NCBI GenBank assembly: GCA_016791475.1
Contig: JAEUWI010000032.1
Coordinates: forward strand, 23,047-87,046
Source: Candidatus Hydrogenedentota bacterium
GTDB taxonomy: Bacteria; Hydrogenedentota; Hydrogenedentia; Hydrogenedentales; JAEUWI01
Direction of reading: 5' to 3'
Length of the DNA stretch: 64,000 nucleotides
The notes beneath the pieces are model-generated. The model made no database searches and was not told where the DNA came from. It saw only the letters and a list, made by a program, of their open reading frames with translations. A program made the position numbers and the translations under genes. The stretch's first letter is position 1; each line of letters opens with the position of its first letter. This document shows, one piece after another, positions 51,097 to 60,304 of the stretch.

Positions 51097-51828
51097 TCAG
51101 CGCCCGAAAATTCCGAAGCGGCGTTTGGCGACGTTCTTGCGCTTCGGATCGATAACGCTGTCGATGTTGTTCCGATCAAAGGCGTCGAGCAGCGCCGACA
51201 TTCCCTTGTTCATCTTCAGGGCCAGCTCTTCGCGATACAGGGGCACGATGGCCAGGAACTGGATGGACTTGCCGTCCTTCAAGGCGAGGGTGGAGAAATC
51301 ATCGAAGTCGCCCACGGGCGGCAGGAACAGGACACTGTCGAGTTTCGTGTTGTCGGCGAAGGGCGCGGGCGGATTGCCGTTGCCGATGGTGTGTCCGGCG
51401 CAGAACCAGGAGTTGACCTTGTGCGGAAATCGGGCGAGAAACTTGAGACTGCGCACGGGCCAATACCAGCGCTCGTCGCTGAAGGCCTCCTGCGAGATCT
51501 TCCAGTCCGGGGGGAGCATGGCCATCAGTTCCACGTAGGGCGATGTGCCGACACCCTCGGGTACGTTCATGGGCCGGTCGCTCATGCCGGAAGTGACCAT
51601 GATGTGAAAAGGATACCGGTCGGACGGGGGGACGTGGTAAACGTCGATGTGGACGGTGTCGGAGATGATCTCGTGGTAGACCATCTCGATGGGACCGAGG
51701 CACCGCTCGATGTGGTCCGAGATTTCCTCGATGTGGTCCTCCGCCAGGGCCGGCTCCCATCCCGTTACCTCGGGGTGGTGATAAACCGGATTGCCGGACA
51801 GGGATCTAACGTTGTCGTCGCTGGTCAT
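51097..51828 (-). CDS. Suppressor-of-fused (SUFU) domain protein
   Basis: 243 residues from ATG 51828 with a strong AAAGGAGG six bases upstream. The SUFU pattern is clear: YHHPEVTGWEPALAEDHIEE, HEIISDTVHIDVYHVPPSDR, FHIMVTSGMSDRPMNVPEG, VELMAMLPPDWKISQEAFSD, YWPVRSLKFLARFPHKVNSW and FCAGHTIGNGNPPAPFADNT. Bacterial SUFU proteins are often immunity proteins in contact-dependent toxin systems, but they also occur alone; no toxin is adjacent. It is in the same direction as the beta-helix gene, 99 bp upstream of it. Cytosolic, no signal peptide. Confidence 0.92.
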   Translation of the reverse strand: MTSDDNVRSLSGNPVYHHPEVTGWEPALAEDHIEEISDHIERCLGPIEMVYHEIISDTVHIDVYHVPPSDRYPFHIMVTSGMSDRPMNVPEGVGTSPYVELMAMLPPDWKISQEAFSDERWYWPVRSLKFLARFPHKVNSWFCAGHTIGNGNPPAPFADNTKLDSVLFLPPVGDFDDFSTLALKDGKSIQFLAIVPLYREELALKMNKGMSALLDAFDRNNIDSVIDPKRKNVAKRRFGIFGR

Positions 51829-52179
51829 GCAAGCCTCCTTTGGATGGTCGCGGTTCGAACGGTGTTGGACACGTCGAAGAAGTCTATCGGAATGAGCCGA
51901 AAATCGCCAGCGGCATGATCGGGAGGGCGAAGCGTTTCATCACTGAACGCCTGGGGCAGCCCCTGGCCGCAACCAAAGCGCTGAACCGAGGATTGATCAA
52001 GAAGAAAGCGCTTGACCACGGAATGGCCCTGAAATTCACGGAAGATACCCTTCAGGCGTTTTCGTTGCCGTTGAACTCGAGGCGGAGGCCGTGCGCGGTG
52101 TGGTTATTCCCCATGCCGCGCCCCGGCGTGCTACTATCCGGCCAGTTGCCGATTACCACCCAAGGAGAATCCGTCTGTC
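51829..52179. other. Intergenic gap with a possible gene remnant
   Basis: 350 bases between divergent genes. On the plus strand an open frame (51840 onward) contains LGQPLAATKALNRGLIKKKA then LDHGMALKFTEDTLQAF, which is reminiscent of the C-terminal helices of enoyl-CoA hydratase/isomerases. It has no start signal, and no other crotonase motif is found, so it may be a decayed fragment or chance. Confidence 0.25.
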
Positions 52180-53193
52180 ATGCCCGAGCGCGATCCACTC
52201 GTCCTTCGCATGCTTGAGAAGCTTGGCTTTAACATGACCAGGCTTCGCTGGAAGCTGTATAAGCTGGAGCAGCGGCGGGACCGATTGAAAGAAGGCGGGG
52301 TGATGCCGGAGCGTTTTCGGTGGCTGAAGTTCAGAAACAAGTTTTGCCGGCATTGCGGCGCGCTGAACGATAAGGATGCGGGAACGTGTTATCGCTGCGA
52401 GCGTCGGCTCCCTTCACTGCTGGGCTATCGCATCGGGCGGCTTTTCGGGTTTATGGTGCCGGCGAGCGCGCCCCGCGCGATTGGCTTTTTCGGCACGCTG
52501 TGCGTCTTGTTTTTTGTCGTGAACATTCTGCTGGATGGCCTTGTTGCGGCATTTACACCCAACGGGGATGGGCTCTATCTCCTGGGCGGATTTTTCGTAG
52601 ACGGTTACTCGGGCTATTTCGTCGCCTGGCGGGCCATGACTTTCGGGCTGGTTCACAGCGGAATCTTTCATATCCTCTTCAATGGCTATGCGATGATGAT
52701 GTTGAGCGGTGTGACGGAGTCGCATCTGGGCGCGCGACGAACGGTGGTGCTGATCACGGCGTCACAGATCGGGGCGGCCCTCGGGACGTGGTTGTGGTAC
52801 TTTCGCGTGAACGGGGAGCCCGTATTCACCGTGGGGGCGTCGGGCTGGGTGTCGGGGCTGCTGGGCTATGCGCTGGTCTACACGTGGTTTCTCGGGGCAT
52901 CGGGCGCGGCCTACCGCCGGCAGCTTACGCAATGGGCGATCTATATCCTGCTCTTCGGTTTTTTCATGGGCGCGAACAACATGGGGCATATCGGTGGCGC
53001 GATTGGCGGTGCGCTGGTGGGCCTGGCGGACAACCGCCCCGGTAGCGGGGCGCGGGGCGCGGCGCGGGTGTGGGACGCCGCCTTCTGGGCGAGCGCGACG
53101 CTGTGGGTCTATTGCCTGGTTTTGCTGGCAATCTACTTTGCACGTTACGTCGGGGTATACGGCTCGGCGCCTTTGCTGCCAGTCAGCGGATGA
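52180..53193 (+). CDS. Rhomboid intramembrane serine protease with N-terminal zinc ribbon
   Basis: 337 residues. The start region is basic and helical, then a zinc ribbon FCRHCGALNDKDAGTCYRCE (two CxxC pairs, about residues 54-73). The rhomboid core has HSGIFHILFNGYAMMMLSGV, ESHLGARRTVVLITASQIGA, the catalytic GASGWVSGLLGY with Ser221, and NMGHIGGAIGGALVGL with His270, so the Ser-His dyad is intact. Six or seven membrane helices are seen. Rhomboids cut transmembrane segments of other proteins. AGGAGA precedes the ATG. The zinc ribbon on the cytosolic side may recruit substrates; unproven. Confidence 0.92.
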   Translation: MPERDPLVLRMLEKLGFNMTRLRWKLYKLEQRRDRLKEGGVMPERFRWLKFRNKFCRHCGALNDKDAGTCYRCERRLPSLLGYRIGRLFGFMVPASAPRAIGFFGTLCVLFFVVNILLDGLVAAFTPNGDGLYLLGGFFVDGYSGYFVAWRAMTFGLVHSGIFHILFNGYAMMMLSGVTESHLGARRTVVLITASQIGAALGTWLWYFRVNGEPVFTVGASGWVSGLLGYALVYTWFLGASGAAYRRQLTQWAIYILLFGFFMGANNMGHIGGAIGGALVGLADNRPGSGARGAARVWDAAFWASATLWVYCLVLLAIYFARYVGVYGSAPLLPVSG

Positions 53194-53289
53194 TTGCGGG
53201 CGCTTGTTTCCGATCCGGTGTATGATGGAGGGGTGCGGCAGCTCCGGGGCTGACCGCGGCGTCAGAGGCCAGAACCGAGGAGAACTATC

Positions 53290-54504
53290 ATGGGACGTCT
53301 GTCCATTTTCGCTTTCGCATCCCTGCTTTTTGTCGCTACCGCGCAGGCCCTTTGGGCCGCACCCGACGCGAAGGTGCCTGTGGCCCGGCTCGTGGCGAAT
53401 CTGGAGCAGCAGCTTGCCGCGGCGCCGGAAGACCCTCACCTGCTGGCGCGGGTTGCCCGGGTTCACAGCATGGTCTATGTGCTGGGCGACGTGGAAGTGC
53501 CCGTGGTGGGCCGGGGCGACAACCCCAAGTATACCTACTACGAGCAGGGCCTGGGTTATCCCTCTGCGCGGCACAGTCTCGATCGGGAGGCGATCTCCGC
53601 GCGCATCGGGCGGCTGCTGGAGGCCATCCGGCTTTATGAGAAGGCCACGAAGCTTGCCCCCGAGGACCGCTATATCTGGCTGGGCCTGGGCTACTGCTAC
53701 GACGAGATGTCTCACGCGGCGGTGACTCTGGCGTGGCCGACGGATACAGCCGGTGCGCCCGTGGAGGCCATCGCGGCCTTGCGCAAGGCGTGGGAGGATC
53801 AGGCGGTGTCGGCCTACGCCAAGGCCATGGGCGATGCGCCAAAGGTAAGCCAGGGTTTCCTCGTGCCGCCGGTGGAGCTGGAAGCGGGCCGTTATCTTCG
53901 GGCGATTCTCGAGCCGCGTGAGGCGTTGAGTGACGACGAGAAGACGCTGGTGGCGGCGGCTCAGCGGATGGAGAAGCTGGACGGGCCGCGCTCGCGCGTG
54001 GTTACGCCGATCATTTTTCCGCTGGACGGAGCACGTTCGCTGGAGAGTCTGCTGGCGGCGGGGACCTCGGTGGGCTTCGATCTGGACGGCCAGTCGGCGG
54101 GCGCAAAATGGCCCTGGGTGAAAGGCGACACGGCCCTGCTGGTGTGGGATCCGGAGGGGCTGGGCCAGATCCGCAGCGGGCGGCAGTTGATCGGCTCGGT
54201 GACGTGGTGGCTATTCTGGGAGAACGGCTACACGGTCCTTCGCGCGCTGGATGATGATCGCAATGGCTGGCTGGAAGGCGCGGAGCTGGACGGCCTGGCC
54301 GCGTGGCAGGATGGCAACGGAAACGGGGTCTCAGACGCCGGTGAAGTGCGCCCCCTGTCGGCCATAGGCGTGCGGCGACTGGCCGCCATGGCTTCGGGAT
54401 CCGTTAACGACATGCCGATGAACAATGCGGGGCTGGAGCTGGCGGATGGCCGTGTGTTGCCCACGTACGACTGGATCACGGGACCGATTGGCAACAAACA
54501 CTAG
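53290..54504 (+). CDS. Secreted protein with TPR-like region and EF-hand-type calcium loops
   Basis: 404 residues. GAGGAG precedes the ATG, and a signal peptide (MGRLSIFAFASLLFVATAQA) follows. Residues 30-170 are TPR-like helices (RIGRLLEAIRLYEKATKLAP, EDRYIWLGLGYCYDEMSHAA). The C-terminal quarter has two EF-hand/dockerin-like loops: LDDDRNGWLEGAELDGLAAW and QDGNGNGVSDAGEVRPL, with D-x-D-x-N-G spacing for calcium. A middle beta region (FFPLDGARSLESLLAAGTSV approx) is unassigned. No enzyme motif is seen. It is likely exported and calcium-binding; role unknown. Single gene. Confidence 0.75.
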   Translation: MGRLSIFAFASLLFVATAQALWAAPDAKVPVARLVANLEQQLAAAPEDPHLLARVARVHSMVYVLGDVEVPVVGRGDNPKYTYYEQGLGYPSARHSLDREAISARIGRLLEAIRLYEKATKLAPEDRYIWLGLGYCYDEMSHAAVTLAWPTDTAGAPVEAIAALRKAWEDQAVSAYAKAMGDAPKVSQGFLVPPVELEAGRYLRAILEPREALSDDEKTLVAAAQRMEKLDGPRSRVVTPIIFPLDGARSLESLLAAGTSVGFDLDGQSAGAKWPWVKGDTALLVWDPEGLGQIRSGRQLIGSVTWWLFWENGYTVLRALDDDRNGWLEGAELDGLAAWQDGNGNGVSDAGEVRPLSAIGVRRLAAMASGSVNDMPMNNAGLELADGRVLPTYDWITGPIGNKH

Positions 54505-54603
54505 AAGCAAGGGCGGAGACCGGGACCAGCATTGGGGCGCCAAGGTTTGATTGGACGTCGTATGAAGGCGACTCGCTCTGCTGGTCCGGGTTTCCGCGAT
54601 CCC

Positions 54604-55494
54604 TCAATAGGGCGGCGGCATCCTGCGCGGGGGCGGGGGCGGCCCACCGGGTCCGCCACGACGTCCCCCACCGCCTTGAGGCGGGCCTTTGCGCTGAAAG
54701 CTTGCGTCGGGCGTACCCCGAAAATAGCGGGGGATAAAGGGGAATGTGTCGGTGATGACGTAGTAGAAGGTGCCGCCCGGATACTCCGGGGTGACGCCGG
54801 TACGGCCGTTGCACTCGTCCAGATCGCCACTGCCGGGAACGTACTCGTAATCCTGGACGAAGGTGCCATCGTGGGGCCCTCCCGGTCCGCCCTTTCGCTC
54901 GCCCGGTTTCAAGCGCCACGAAGCGCGCAAGGTGGTTAGTCCGCTGGCCGGGTCATTGGGATTGCGATAGCTTTCATTGGTGTAAATGGGGAATCCATCG
55001 GCGGCGTAGCCCACCAACTGCATGGCCGTGTTTTTCCCCAGGCTTTCCATCAGTCCAGCAGGTTCGCCGTGATAGTGATAGGCCCCGTTGGGCTGGACAT
55101 GGGCATTGCTGAAGTCGAGTCCCAGATTAATCTTTCCCGAAAGGGCCTCATAGCGCCAGTTGCGATCGCCATACCAGTATTCGGCGGTTCCGGGGTCGAA
55201 AGGCACGCCATTGAGCGCCACGCCAAAGGGCATGCGGTCCATGGGCACGGGCTGGACAGCGACTGCGGGGCTCAGGGGCACACGAAAGCGATAGTATTGA
55301 AGCTGGATCGCGTTTGGGTTGCCACGGTTTGGAAACTGGCCCGTGGCGTGGTTGGGCAGGCCATCGGAGACGATGTATCGGTAGCCGTTGGCCTCGGTGA
55401 TATGGACGTGGTCCTCGGTGGTCCCGGCGGCCTGTGCTGCGGAAACTACGGCCATGCTCAATGGTCCCAGAAGGGCCAGAAGCCGAATCTTCAT
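54604..55494 (-). CDS. YHYH-domain protein, secreted
   Basis: 296 residues from ATG 55494 (GAGGAGG upstream; longer upstream frames run into another gene). Signal peptide MKIRLLALLGPLSMAVVSAA. The YHYH motif is PNGAYHYHGEPAGLMESLGK, with the accompanying VGYAADGFPIYTN and DGTFVQDYEYVPGSGDLDEC and NGRTGVTPEYPGGTFYYVIT. The tail is a Gly/Pro/Arg-rich low-complexity stretch ending PPPPPRRMPPPY. Histidines suggest a metal site; function is not established for the family. It follows the small zinc-finger gene by 14 bp. Confidence 0.9.
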   Translation of the reverse strand: MKIRLLALLGPLSMAVVSAAQAAGTTEDHVHITEANGYRYIVSDGLPNHATGQFPNRGNPNAIQLQYYRFRVPLSPAVAVQPVPMDRMPFGVALNGVPFDPGTAEYWYGDRNWRYEALSGKINLGLDFSNAHVQPNGAYHYHGEPAGLMESLGKNTAMQLVGYAADGFPIYTNESYRNPNDPASGLTTLRASWRLKPGERKGGPGGPHDGTFVQDYEYVPGSGDLDECNGRTGVTPEYPGGTFYYVITDTFPFIPRYFRGTPDASFQRKGPPQGGGGRRGGPGGPPPPPRRMPPPY

Positions 55495-55508
55495 GATGGA
55501 ATTCCTCC

Positions 55509-55754
55509 TCAAAAGGTGCTGTCCGAGCTGAAATCCGAGTGAAATCGTCCGAGTCTGTCCTGTTCCTGGAACCGGCGAAGCATTGTGCCGAGGCGCCAGC
55601 GCGCGGGGACGGGGTGTGCGAGATTCAAATCTTCGCGGGTGGCCCGGGCGCAACGGGGGCAGTAGGTGTGGCTGGCTCGGCCGGGCCTTCTCCAGGGGCG
55701 TACCCAGAAGACGCCCAACTTTATCCGCCTGCAAACGCAGCATTGAGTTTTCAT
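55509..55754 (-). CDS. Small zinc-finger protein upstream of the YHYH gene
   Basis: 81 residues from ATG 55754 (GGGAG nine bases upstream). Two Cys pairs, CCVCRRIK at residues 5-12 and YCPRCARATRE at about 31-41, could bind one zinc. The pattern is like the C-terminal CAHCKKVRDDQGYW...CPDC module found on the membrane protein at 58935-59762 and at the ends of many bacterial signalling proteins. The rest is basic. It is 14 bp from the next gene on the same strand, so probably co-transcribed. Function unknown; may be a stand-alone version of that module. Confidence 0.55.
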   Translation of the reverse strand: MKTQCCVCRRIKLGVFWVRPWRRPGRASHTYCPRCARATREDLNLAHPVPARWRLGTMLRRFQEQDRLGRFHSDFSSDSTF

Positions 55755-55936
55755 GACCTGATCTCCCTGGTAAATGCCGTCGTTTCCATCCAGCGGCCCC
55801 GACAGTATGGCGCAGCAAGATGTCATCTGACGGGGGATAAAGATTACAGGTTTGTAATTTTCCACTTTCCGGCGAATTCTGGTACGCTGTCCCTCTTTGG
55901 GTTGAATTGGGTTCACCAGCAAGGAAAGAGGACAAC

Positions 55937-57508
55937 ATGCGAATTTATCGAAGAACCTTCATCATGGCGGCGCTGGCCTTTGTGCTCTGCGCGGGCGCCC
56001 GGGCGGAACTGTGGATGCCGAGTATTTTCAGCAGCCACATGGTCTTGCAGCAAAAGCAGGCCAACCCGGTCTGGGGCAAGGGCGATCCGGGCGCGGTGCT
56101 GACGATCACCTTCGGCACGGAAGTGAACGAAGTGCCCGTGACCGAACAGCAGCAGGTGACCGTGGGCGCGGACGGCAAGTGGCAGGCCGCGCTGAAGGCA
56201 AAGCGGGCCGACGGCAAGGTCTATGATCTGCGCGTGTCTCATGGCGCGGAGTCGCTGTATTTCGAGGATATCCTCATCGGCGAAGTGTGGGTGTGCTCCG
56301 GCCAGTCCAACATGCAGTGGATGGTGGAGCAGGCGGCGAACCCCGAGGTTGAAATCCCCGCGGCCAACCATCCGAATCTGCGCCTGTTCTACGTGACCCG
56401 TAAGACGGCCGAAACGCCGCAGGAAGATTGCGTGACCGATCATCAGTGGGTGCCCTGCACGCCGGAAGTAGCGGCGAAATTCTCCGCCGTGGCCTATTTC
56501 TTCGGCCGGGAACTGCACCAGGCATTGAATGTGCCCGTGGGCCTGATTCACACGTCGTGGGGTGGCACGCCTTCGGAATCCTGGACCAGCGCGGAAGCGG
56601 CGTCGGCGGAGCCCGCCTTTGCGCCCATCACCGAGCGCTGGAACCAGATCGTAGCGAACTACCCGGAGGCGATGAAGGCTTTTGAAGCGGCCACGGCCGA
56701 ATGGCAGGCGAAGAAGGACAAGGGCGAAGCCACGGACCAGGACAAGCCCCGCCCGCCCCAGGGCCCGGACAGCCCCCACCGCATTTCGAGTTTGTACAAC
56801 GCCATGATCAATCCGCTGATCCCTTATGGAATCAAGGGGGCGATCTGGTACCAGGGCGAGTCCAACGCGGGACGCGCCTTTCAGTACCGCACGATTTTCC
56901 CCGCGATGATAAAGAACTGGCGCACGGACTGGGCCCAGGGCGACTTCCCCTTCTATTTCGTGCAGTTGGCCAACTTCATGGATCGCAAAGAAGCGCCGGT
57001 GGCGGACGATACCTGGGCGGAGTTGCGCGAAGCCCAGTTCATGACGCTTAGCCTGCCGAACACGGGGATGGCCTCGGCGATCGATATCGGCGAAGCGAAG
57101 GACATCCACCCCAAGAACAAGCAGGAAGTGGGTCGCCGCCTGGCCCTGTGGGCCTTGAAGAACGACTACAAGAAGCGCAGCACCGTTCCTTCGGGGCCGC
57201 TGTATAAATCCCACGAGATCGGCAAGGACGGCAAGGTCACGATCAGCTTTGACTATGCCAAGGACCTCCAGTTCCATGGTGAGCCCGTGGGCTTCCAGAT
57301 CGCCGGCGAAGACAAGCAGTTCGTCTGGGCAAATGCCGAGATCAAAGGCGGCAAGGTCGTGGTGTGGTCCGATGCCGTGCCCGCGCCAACGTCCGTCCGC
57401 TATGCCTGGCAGGCCAATCCGCCGGTGTCGCTGTACAACGGCGCGGGCCTGCCCGCCAGCTCCTTCCGCACGGACGACTGGCCGGGCGTGACGGTTAACG
57501 AGAAGTAG
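55937..57508 (+). CDS. Sialate O-acetylesterase-like esterase, secreted
   Basis: 523 residues from ATG 55937 (GGAAAGAGG upstream). Signal peptide (MRIYRRTFIMAALAFVLCAG). N-terminal beta domain PSIFSSHMVLQQKQANPVWG is the usual opening of the family. SGNH-hydrolase blocks: GEVWVCSGQSNMQWMVEQA with nucleophile Ser124, then VGLIHTSWGGTPSESWTS and IKGAIWYQGESNAGRAFQYR. The DxxH block is probably IDIGEAKDIHPKNKQEVG. The family removes O-acetyl groups from sialic acids or acetylated xylans outside the cell. With sialidase-like genes near by, glycan use is likely. It has its own terminator. Confidence 0.94.
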   Translation: MRIYRRTFIMAALAFVLCAGARAELWMPSIFSSHMVLQQKQANPVWGKGDPGAVLTITFGTEVNEVPVTEQQQVTVGADGKWQAALKAKRADGKVYDLRVSHGAESLYFEDILIGEVWVCSGQSNMQWMVEQAANPEVEIPAANHPNLRLFYVTRKTAETPQEDCVTDHQWVPCTPEVAAKFSAVAYFFGRELHQALNVPVGLIHTSWGGTPSESWTSAEAASAEPAFAPITERWNQIVANYPEAMKAFEAATAEWQAKKDKGEATDQDKPRPPQGPDSPHRISSLYNAMINPLIPYGIKGAIWYQGESNAGRAFQYRTIFPAMIKNWRTDWAQGDFPFYFVQLANFMDRKEAPVADDTWAELREAQFMTLSLPNTGMASAIDIGEAKDIHPKNKQEVGRRLALWALKNDYKKRSTVPSGPLYKSHEIGKDGKVTISFDYAKDLQFHGEPVGFQIAGEDKQFVWANAEIKGGKVVVWSDAVPAPTSVRYAWQANPPVSLYNGAGLPASSFRTDDWPGVTVNEK

Positions 57509-57524
57509 TCCGAGTCAAGTGCCA

Positions 57525-57568
57525 ATCGGGGAACCGTCGCGCCCGCGGCGGTTCCCCGATGTTTTTTT
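57525..57568 (+). terminator. Rho-independent terminator of the esterase gene
   Basis: A perfect 12-bp stem (57525-57536 with 57549-57560, ATCGGGGAACCG) encloses a 12-nt loop and is followed by seven T (57562-57568). It lies 16 bp after the stop. Confidence 0.9.
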
Positions 57569-57628
57569 ACGGAGAATTACGGCGTATCGTAGTTTCCGCT
57601 ACAATGAAACTTCTTCTGGAGACTGGCA

Positions 57629-58864
57629 ATGATCCGGACCGTTCAAAACATTCTTCCGCGCGCACTTTCTGGCGTTGCGCTCTTGCTGCTCGCGGGTGTT
57701 GCGTCCGGGGAAGGTGTGTTCGAAGTGACCTTGGTGGATCCCGCAGTCACGGGCTATGCGACCTTCCAGAGTCACAACCAGAAAGTGGTGGCGAATCAGC
57801 ACGGCTATTTCTTGAGCTATATCCAGACCCGCGACGAGCCGTTTCTGGCGCAGAATTGGCGCCTGATGCGGAGCGTAGACGAAGGCAAATCCTTTGGGCT
57901 CGTGTATGAGGCGGTGCACGCCACAAATGCCCCGCCGATTGAGACGGACGTCGAGGGCAACATCTATCTCGCGTGCACAGATTTCAAAGACGGCAATGCC
58001 TATCTGTACCGTTTCGACGCGGCAAAGGATTTTCATGATCCCACCGTCAGCACCATCCCCGGCGGGGCGGCGGGCAAGGTGGCGCTGCTGCTGGATCCAT
58101 CGGTACCCTGCCTGTATTTCGCGTCGCACAACAACGAGTTCTACATGATCGGACTGGATGGCGCCGTGCTGGAGCGGACCACGCTGCTGCAGGCGGGACC
58201 GAGGGCCGGTCTGCAGTATCCTTCCCTTCGCCTGGACGCGGCGGGCACCCTGCACTACGCCTGGACCACCGTGCTCAAGGACGTCTACCTCTATCGGGAC
58301 ATTCACCACATGATGCGGCCCCGGGGCTCGACATCGTGGCAAAACTTCGACGGAACGCCTCTTGCCGTGCCGGTGGTGGCCGATGATGCCGGGCCCGCCA
58401 CACGAATCACGGGCGACGACGAATTTGAAGTGCACACGTGGCTGGCGAGCTTCCTGATTAAAGGCGGTAAGGCTCACTTTCTCTACATGAATCAGGGGCC
58501 TCCCGCGAAGGAGGTCTATGTGCGGCGGGATGCTCAAAGTGGTGTGGAAGAACTCCGGACGACACTGGACACGGTGCTGTCGCTGAGCGGGCTCTTTGTC
58601 ACGGTCGATGATTCTCCAACCTCGCCCCTGTACTGCGTAAGCTCGAAGGACCAGCATCTGGTGGCGCTAATTTCGCGGGACAACGGCAGCACCTGGACCC
58701 CTTTTGCGCGGACCGTGGAGACGTTCCATGAGTACGCGCTGGGCGGTTGCAATGCGATGGCGCCGGGCGGCTGGATCATCGGCAGCTTCACGGATCAAAA
58801 GGGAAGCAACGGCGCCGGGGAGTTGGATTCCAAGGTCTACTTCTATCGATTGAAGGCGGAATAG
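57629..58864 (+). CDS. Secreted BNR/sialidase-like propeller protein
   Basis: 411 residues. Signal peptide (IRTVQNILPRALSGVALLLL AGVASG). The body has repeated beta-strand units with Asp-box-like turns, RSVDEGKSFGLVYEAVH and ISRDNGSTWTPFARTVE, plus FQSHNQKVVANQHGYFLSYI and GGWIIGSFTDQKGSNG. This is the fold of exo-alpha-sialidases and other BNR hydrolases. The usual sialidase FRIP/Arg triad could not be traced with certainty, so enzymatic activity is open. A possible promoter TTACGG-N17-TACAAT lies at 57577-57605. It follows the sialate esterase. Confidence 0.7.
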   Translation: MIRTVQNILPRALSGVALLLLAGVASGEGVFEVTLVDPAVTGYATFQSHNQKVVANQHGYFLSYIQTRDEPFLAQNWRLMRSVDEGKSFGLVYEAVHATNAPPIETDVEGNIYLACTDFKDGNAYLYRFDAAKDFHDPTVSTIPGGAAGKVALLLDPSVPCLYFASHNNEFYMIGLDGAVLERTTLLQAGPRAGLQYPSLRLDAAGTLHYAWTTVLKDVYLYRDIHHMMRPRGSTSWQNFDGTPLAVPVVADDAGPATRITGDDEFEVHTWLASFLIKGGKAHFLYMNQGPPAKEVYVRRDAQSGVEELRTTLDTVLSLSGLFVTVDDSPTSPLYCVSSKDQHLVALISRDNGSTWTPFARTVETFHEYALGGCNAMAPGGWIIGSFTDQKGSNGAGELDSKVYFYRLKAE

Positions 58865-58934
58865 GTTTCTGTATTTCCAGTGCGGCGTTGCAGTAGACTG
58901 GATGAGGTCAAGCGTGTTGGGAGCACAGCCTGTC

Positions 58935-59762
58935 ATGTGTTCGGAAGCAGCGAAGGAACACTCCGAAAGCGGCGTGGATTTTGAGGCGCGCTGCCGCGCC
59001 TACTACCTGGCGCAGGATCTGGGGGTCTACTACACCGGAGTGGTGCTGCTGTCCCTGCCCATCGTGTTGTTTTCCTATTCCGACTATCTGCTCTATGGAA
59101 CCGGTGCGAGTTTTCAATTTCTCGCCGGGGTGCGCGTGACGATGCTTGCGGCGACGACCGGCGTCTTTCTTCGCTTGCCGCAGCTATTGAGACGTCCCTC
59201 GGGGGACAAGTTGATCACAATCTGGAGCCTGCACTTTTCCGCCGTGGTGATATTCATCAACAGCACCCGGCCTCCGGAATACATTCAGCACGCGATGCTC
59301 GACGTGCTGATTCTCATGACGCTCTACTTTCTATTTCCCCTGCCCGCTCCCCTGCATGCGATTGCGCCCCTCGCCTTCAGTGTCGGCAACCTGATCATGA
59401 TCTTTACCGTCAAGACGTCGGTTTCGTCATTGGAAACCAATGTGCTCGTCATCACCTATGTTCTGGGCAATGCGCTCGGGCTCTATACCGCCCGGCGCAT
59501 GCACCGCTATCGGCGCAGCAATTTTCTCGCGCTGGACCAGGAAAAAAAGCTTCGCAGGGAACTGGAAGAGGCGATGAGAAACTTGAAGCTGCTCCAGGGC
59601 ATGCTGCCCATCTGCGCCCACTGCAAGAAGGTCCGGGATGATCAGGGTTATTGGACACAAATTGAGCAGTACATCCACACCCATTCCGAGGCGGAATTCA
59701 CCCACGGGATCTGCCCGGATTGCATCAAAGAGCACTTTGGCGACGTGGAGCTGGCGGAATAG
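58935..59762 (+). CDS. Membrane protein with MASE-like sensor region, coiled coil and C-terminal zinc module
   Basis: About 275 residues from ATG 58935 (GGGAG upstream; an earlier ATG at 58902 has none). Five or six membrane helices (about residues 25-190: GVVLLSLPIVLFSYSDYLLY, LHAIAPLAFSVGNLIMIFTV) are followed by a coiled coil (DQEKKLRRELEEAMRNLKLL). It ends with MLPICAHCKKVRDDQGYWTQ, IEQYIHTHSEAEFTHGICPD and CIKEHFGD. That C-terminal module commonly ends PAS, GAF or response-regulator proteins. Here no kinase, cyclase or HTH is present, so it is a sensor without an evident output domain. Confidence 0.8.
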   Translation: MCSEAAKEHSESGVDFEARCRAYYLAQDLGVYYTGVVLLSLPIVLFSYSDYLLYGTGASFQFLAGVRVTMLAATTGVFLRLPQLLRRPSGDKLITIWSLHFSAVVIFINSTRPPEYIQHAMLDVLILMTLYFLFPLPAPLHAIAPLAFSVGNLIMIFTVKTSVSSLETNVLVITYVLGNALGLYTARRMHRYRRSNFLALDQEKKLRRELEEAMRNLKLLQGMLPICAHCKKVRDDQGYWTQIEQYIHTHSEAEFTHGICPDCIKEHFGDVELAE

Positions 59763-60304
59763 GCGGTTGTGGAAATCGAAGCTAATGCCGGCGTGTCTGA
59801 GAGGAATGAGTTGAACCGCAGATTTGCGCAGATTCTCGCAAATTCATGAAAAGAGAACTGAACCGCGAATGAACGCGAATTCTGAGTTCCCCGCGGAGCG
59901 CATAGACCGTTGGGTGTGACGCGCCGAACTCCTTCGCGCGATAAACAGTTCTTTTGATATCAGCGCATGAGCAGGTCTAGAAACCAACCAGCCCTAAGCA
60001 GCCTACCGACTCTTTCTGATGTTCAATCAGTAACCACCGGTAGAACCGGTGGTATGAGGAAGGCCCCCAAAAGGGGCCGAACACGACAACACATGTAATT
60101 CAATCTGGTACGATCTAGTCCCGAAGGGACTACGATATGCCGCTCCTACGGAGCTAATACAGTCATCTATCGAAAGCACTTGTTCCTCTTCGTATCCGAG
60201 TCGTTCGTGAGCCAACAATTCCAACGGCGGAACGGCAGAGCCTAATGAATTCTCACCGGCTGAGCCGGTGGATTAGCTTGGATTTATTCGCTTGGCCCGT
60301 GTAT
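59763..60304. repeat. Intergenic repeat cluster
   Basis: 540 bases with no gene. They contain GAACCGCAGATTTGCGCAG and GAACCGCGAATGAACGCGAA units (59811-59885), a stem ACCACCGGTAGAACCGGTGGT at about 60034-60054 with partner CACCGGCTGAGCCGGTGG (60256-60273), GGCCCCC-AAAA-GGGGCC (about 60061-60079), and AGTCCCGAAGGGACT with CTACGATATGCCG at 60117-60145. The last unit matches the right end of the element at 11847-12049. Confidence 0.6.

Noticed and set aside
51840..52140. Enoyl-CoA hydratase fragment
   Set aside because: Only one short helix-like stretch resembles the family; no oxyanion-hole motif or start is present, so it is reported only as a possible remnant in the gap entry.
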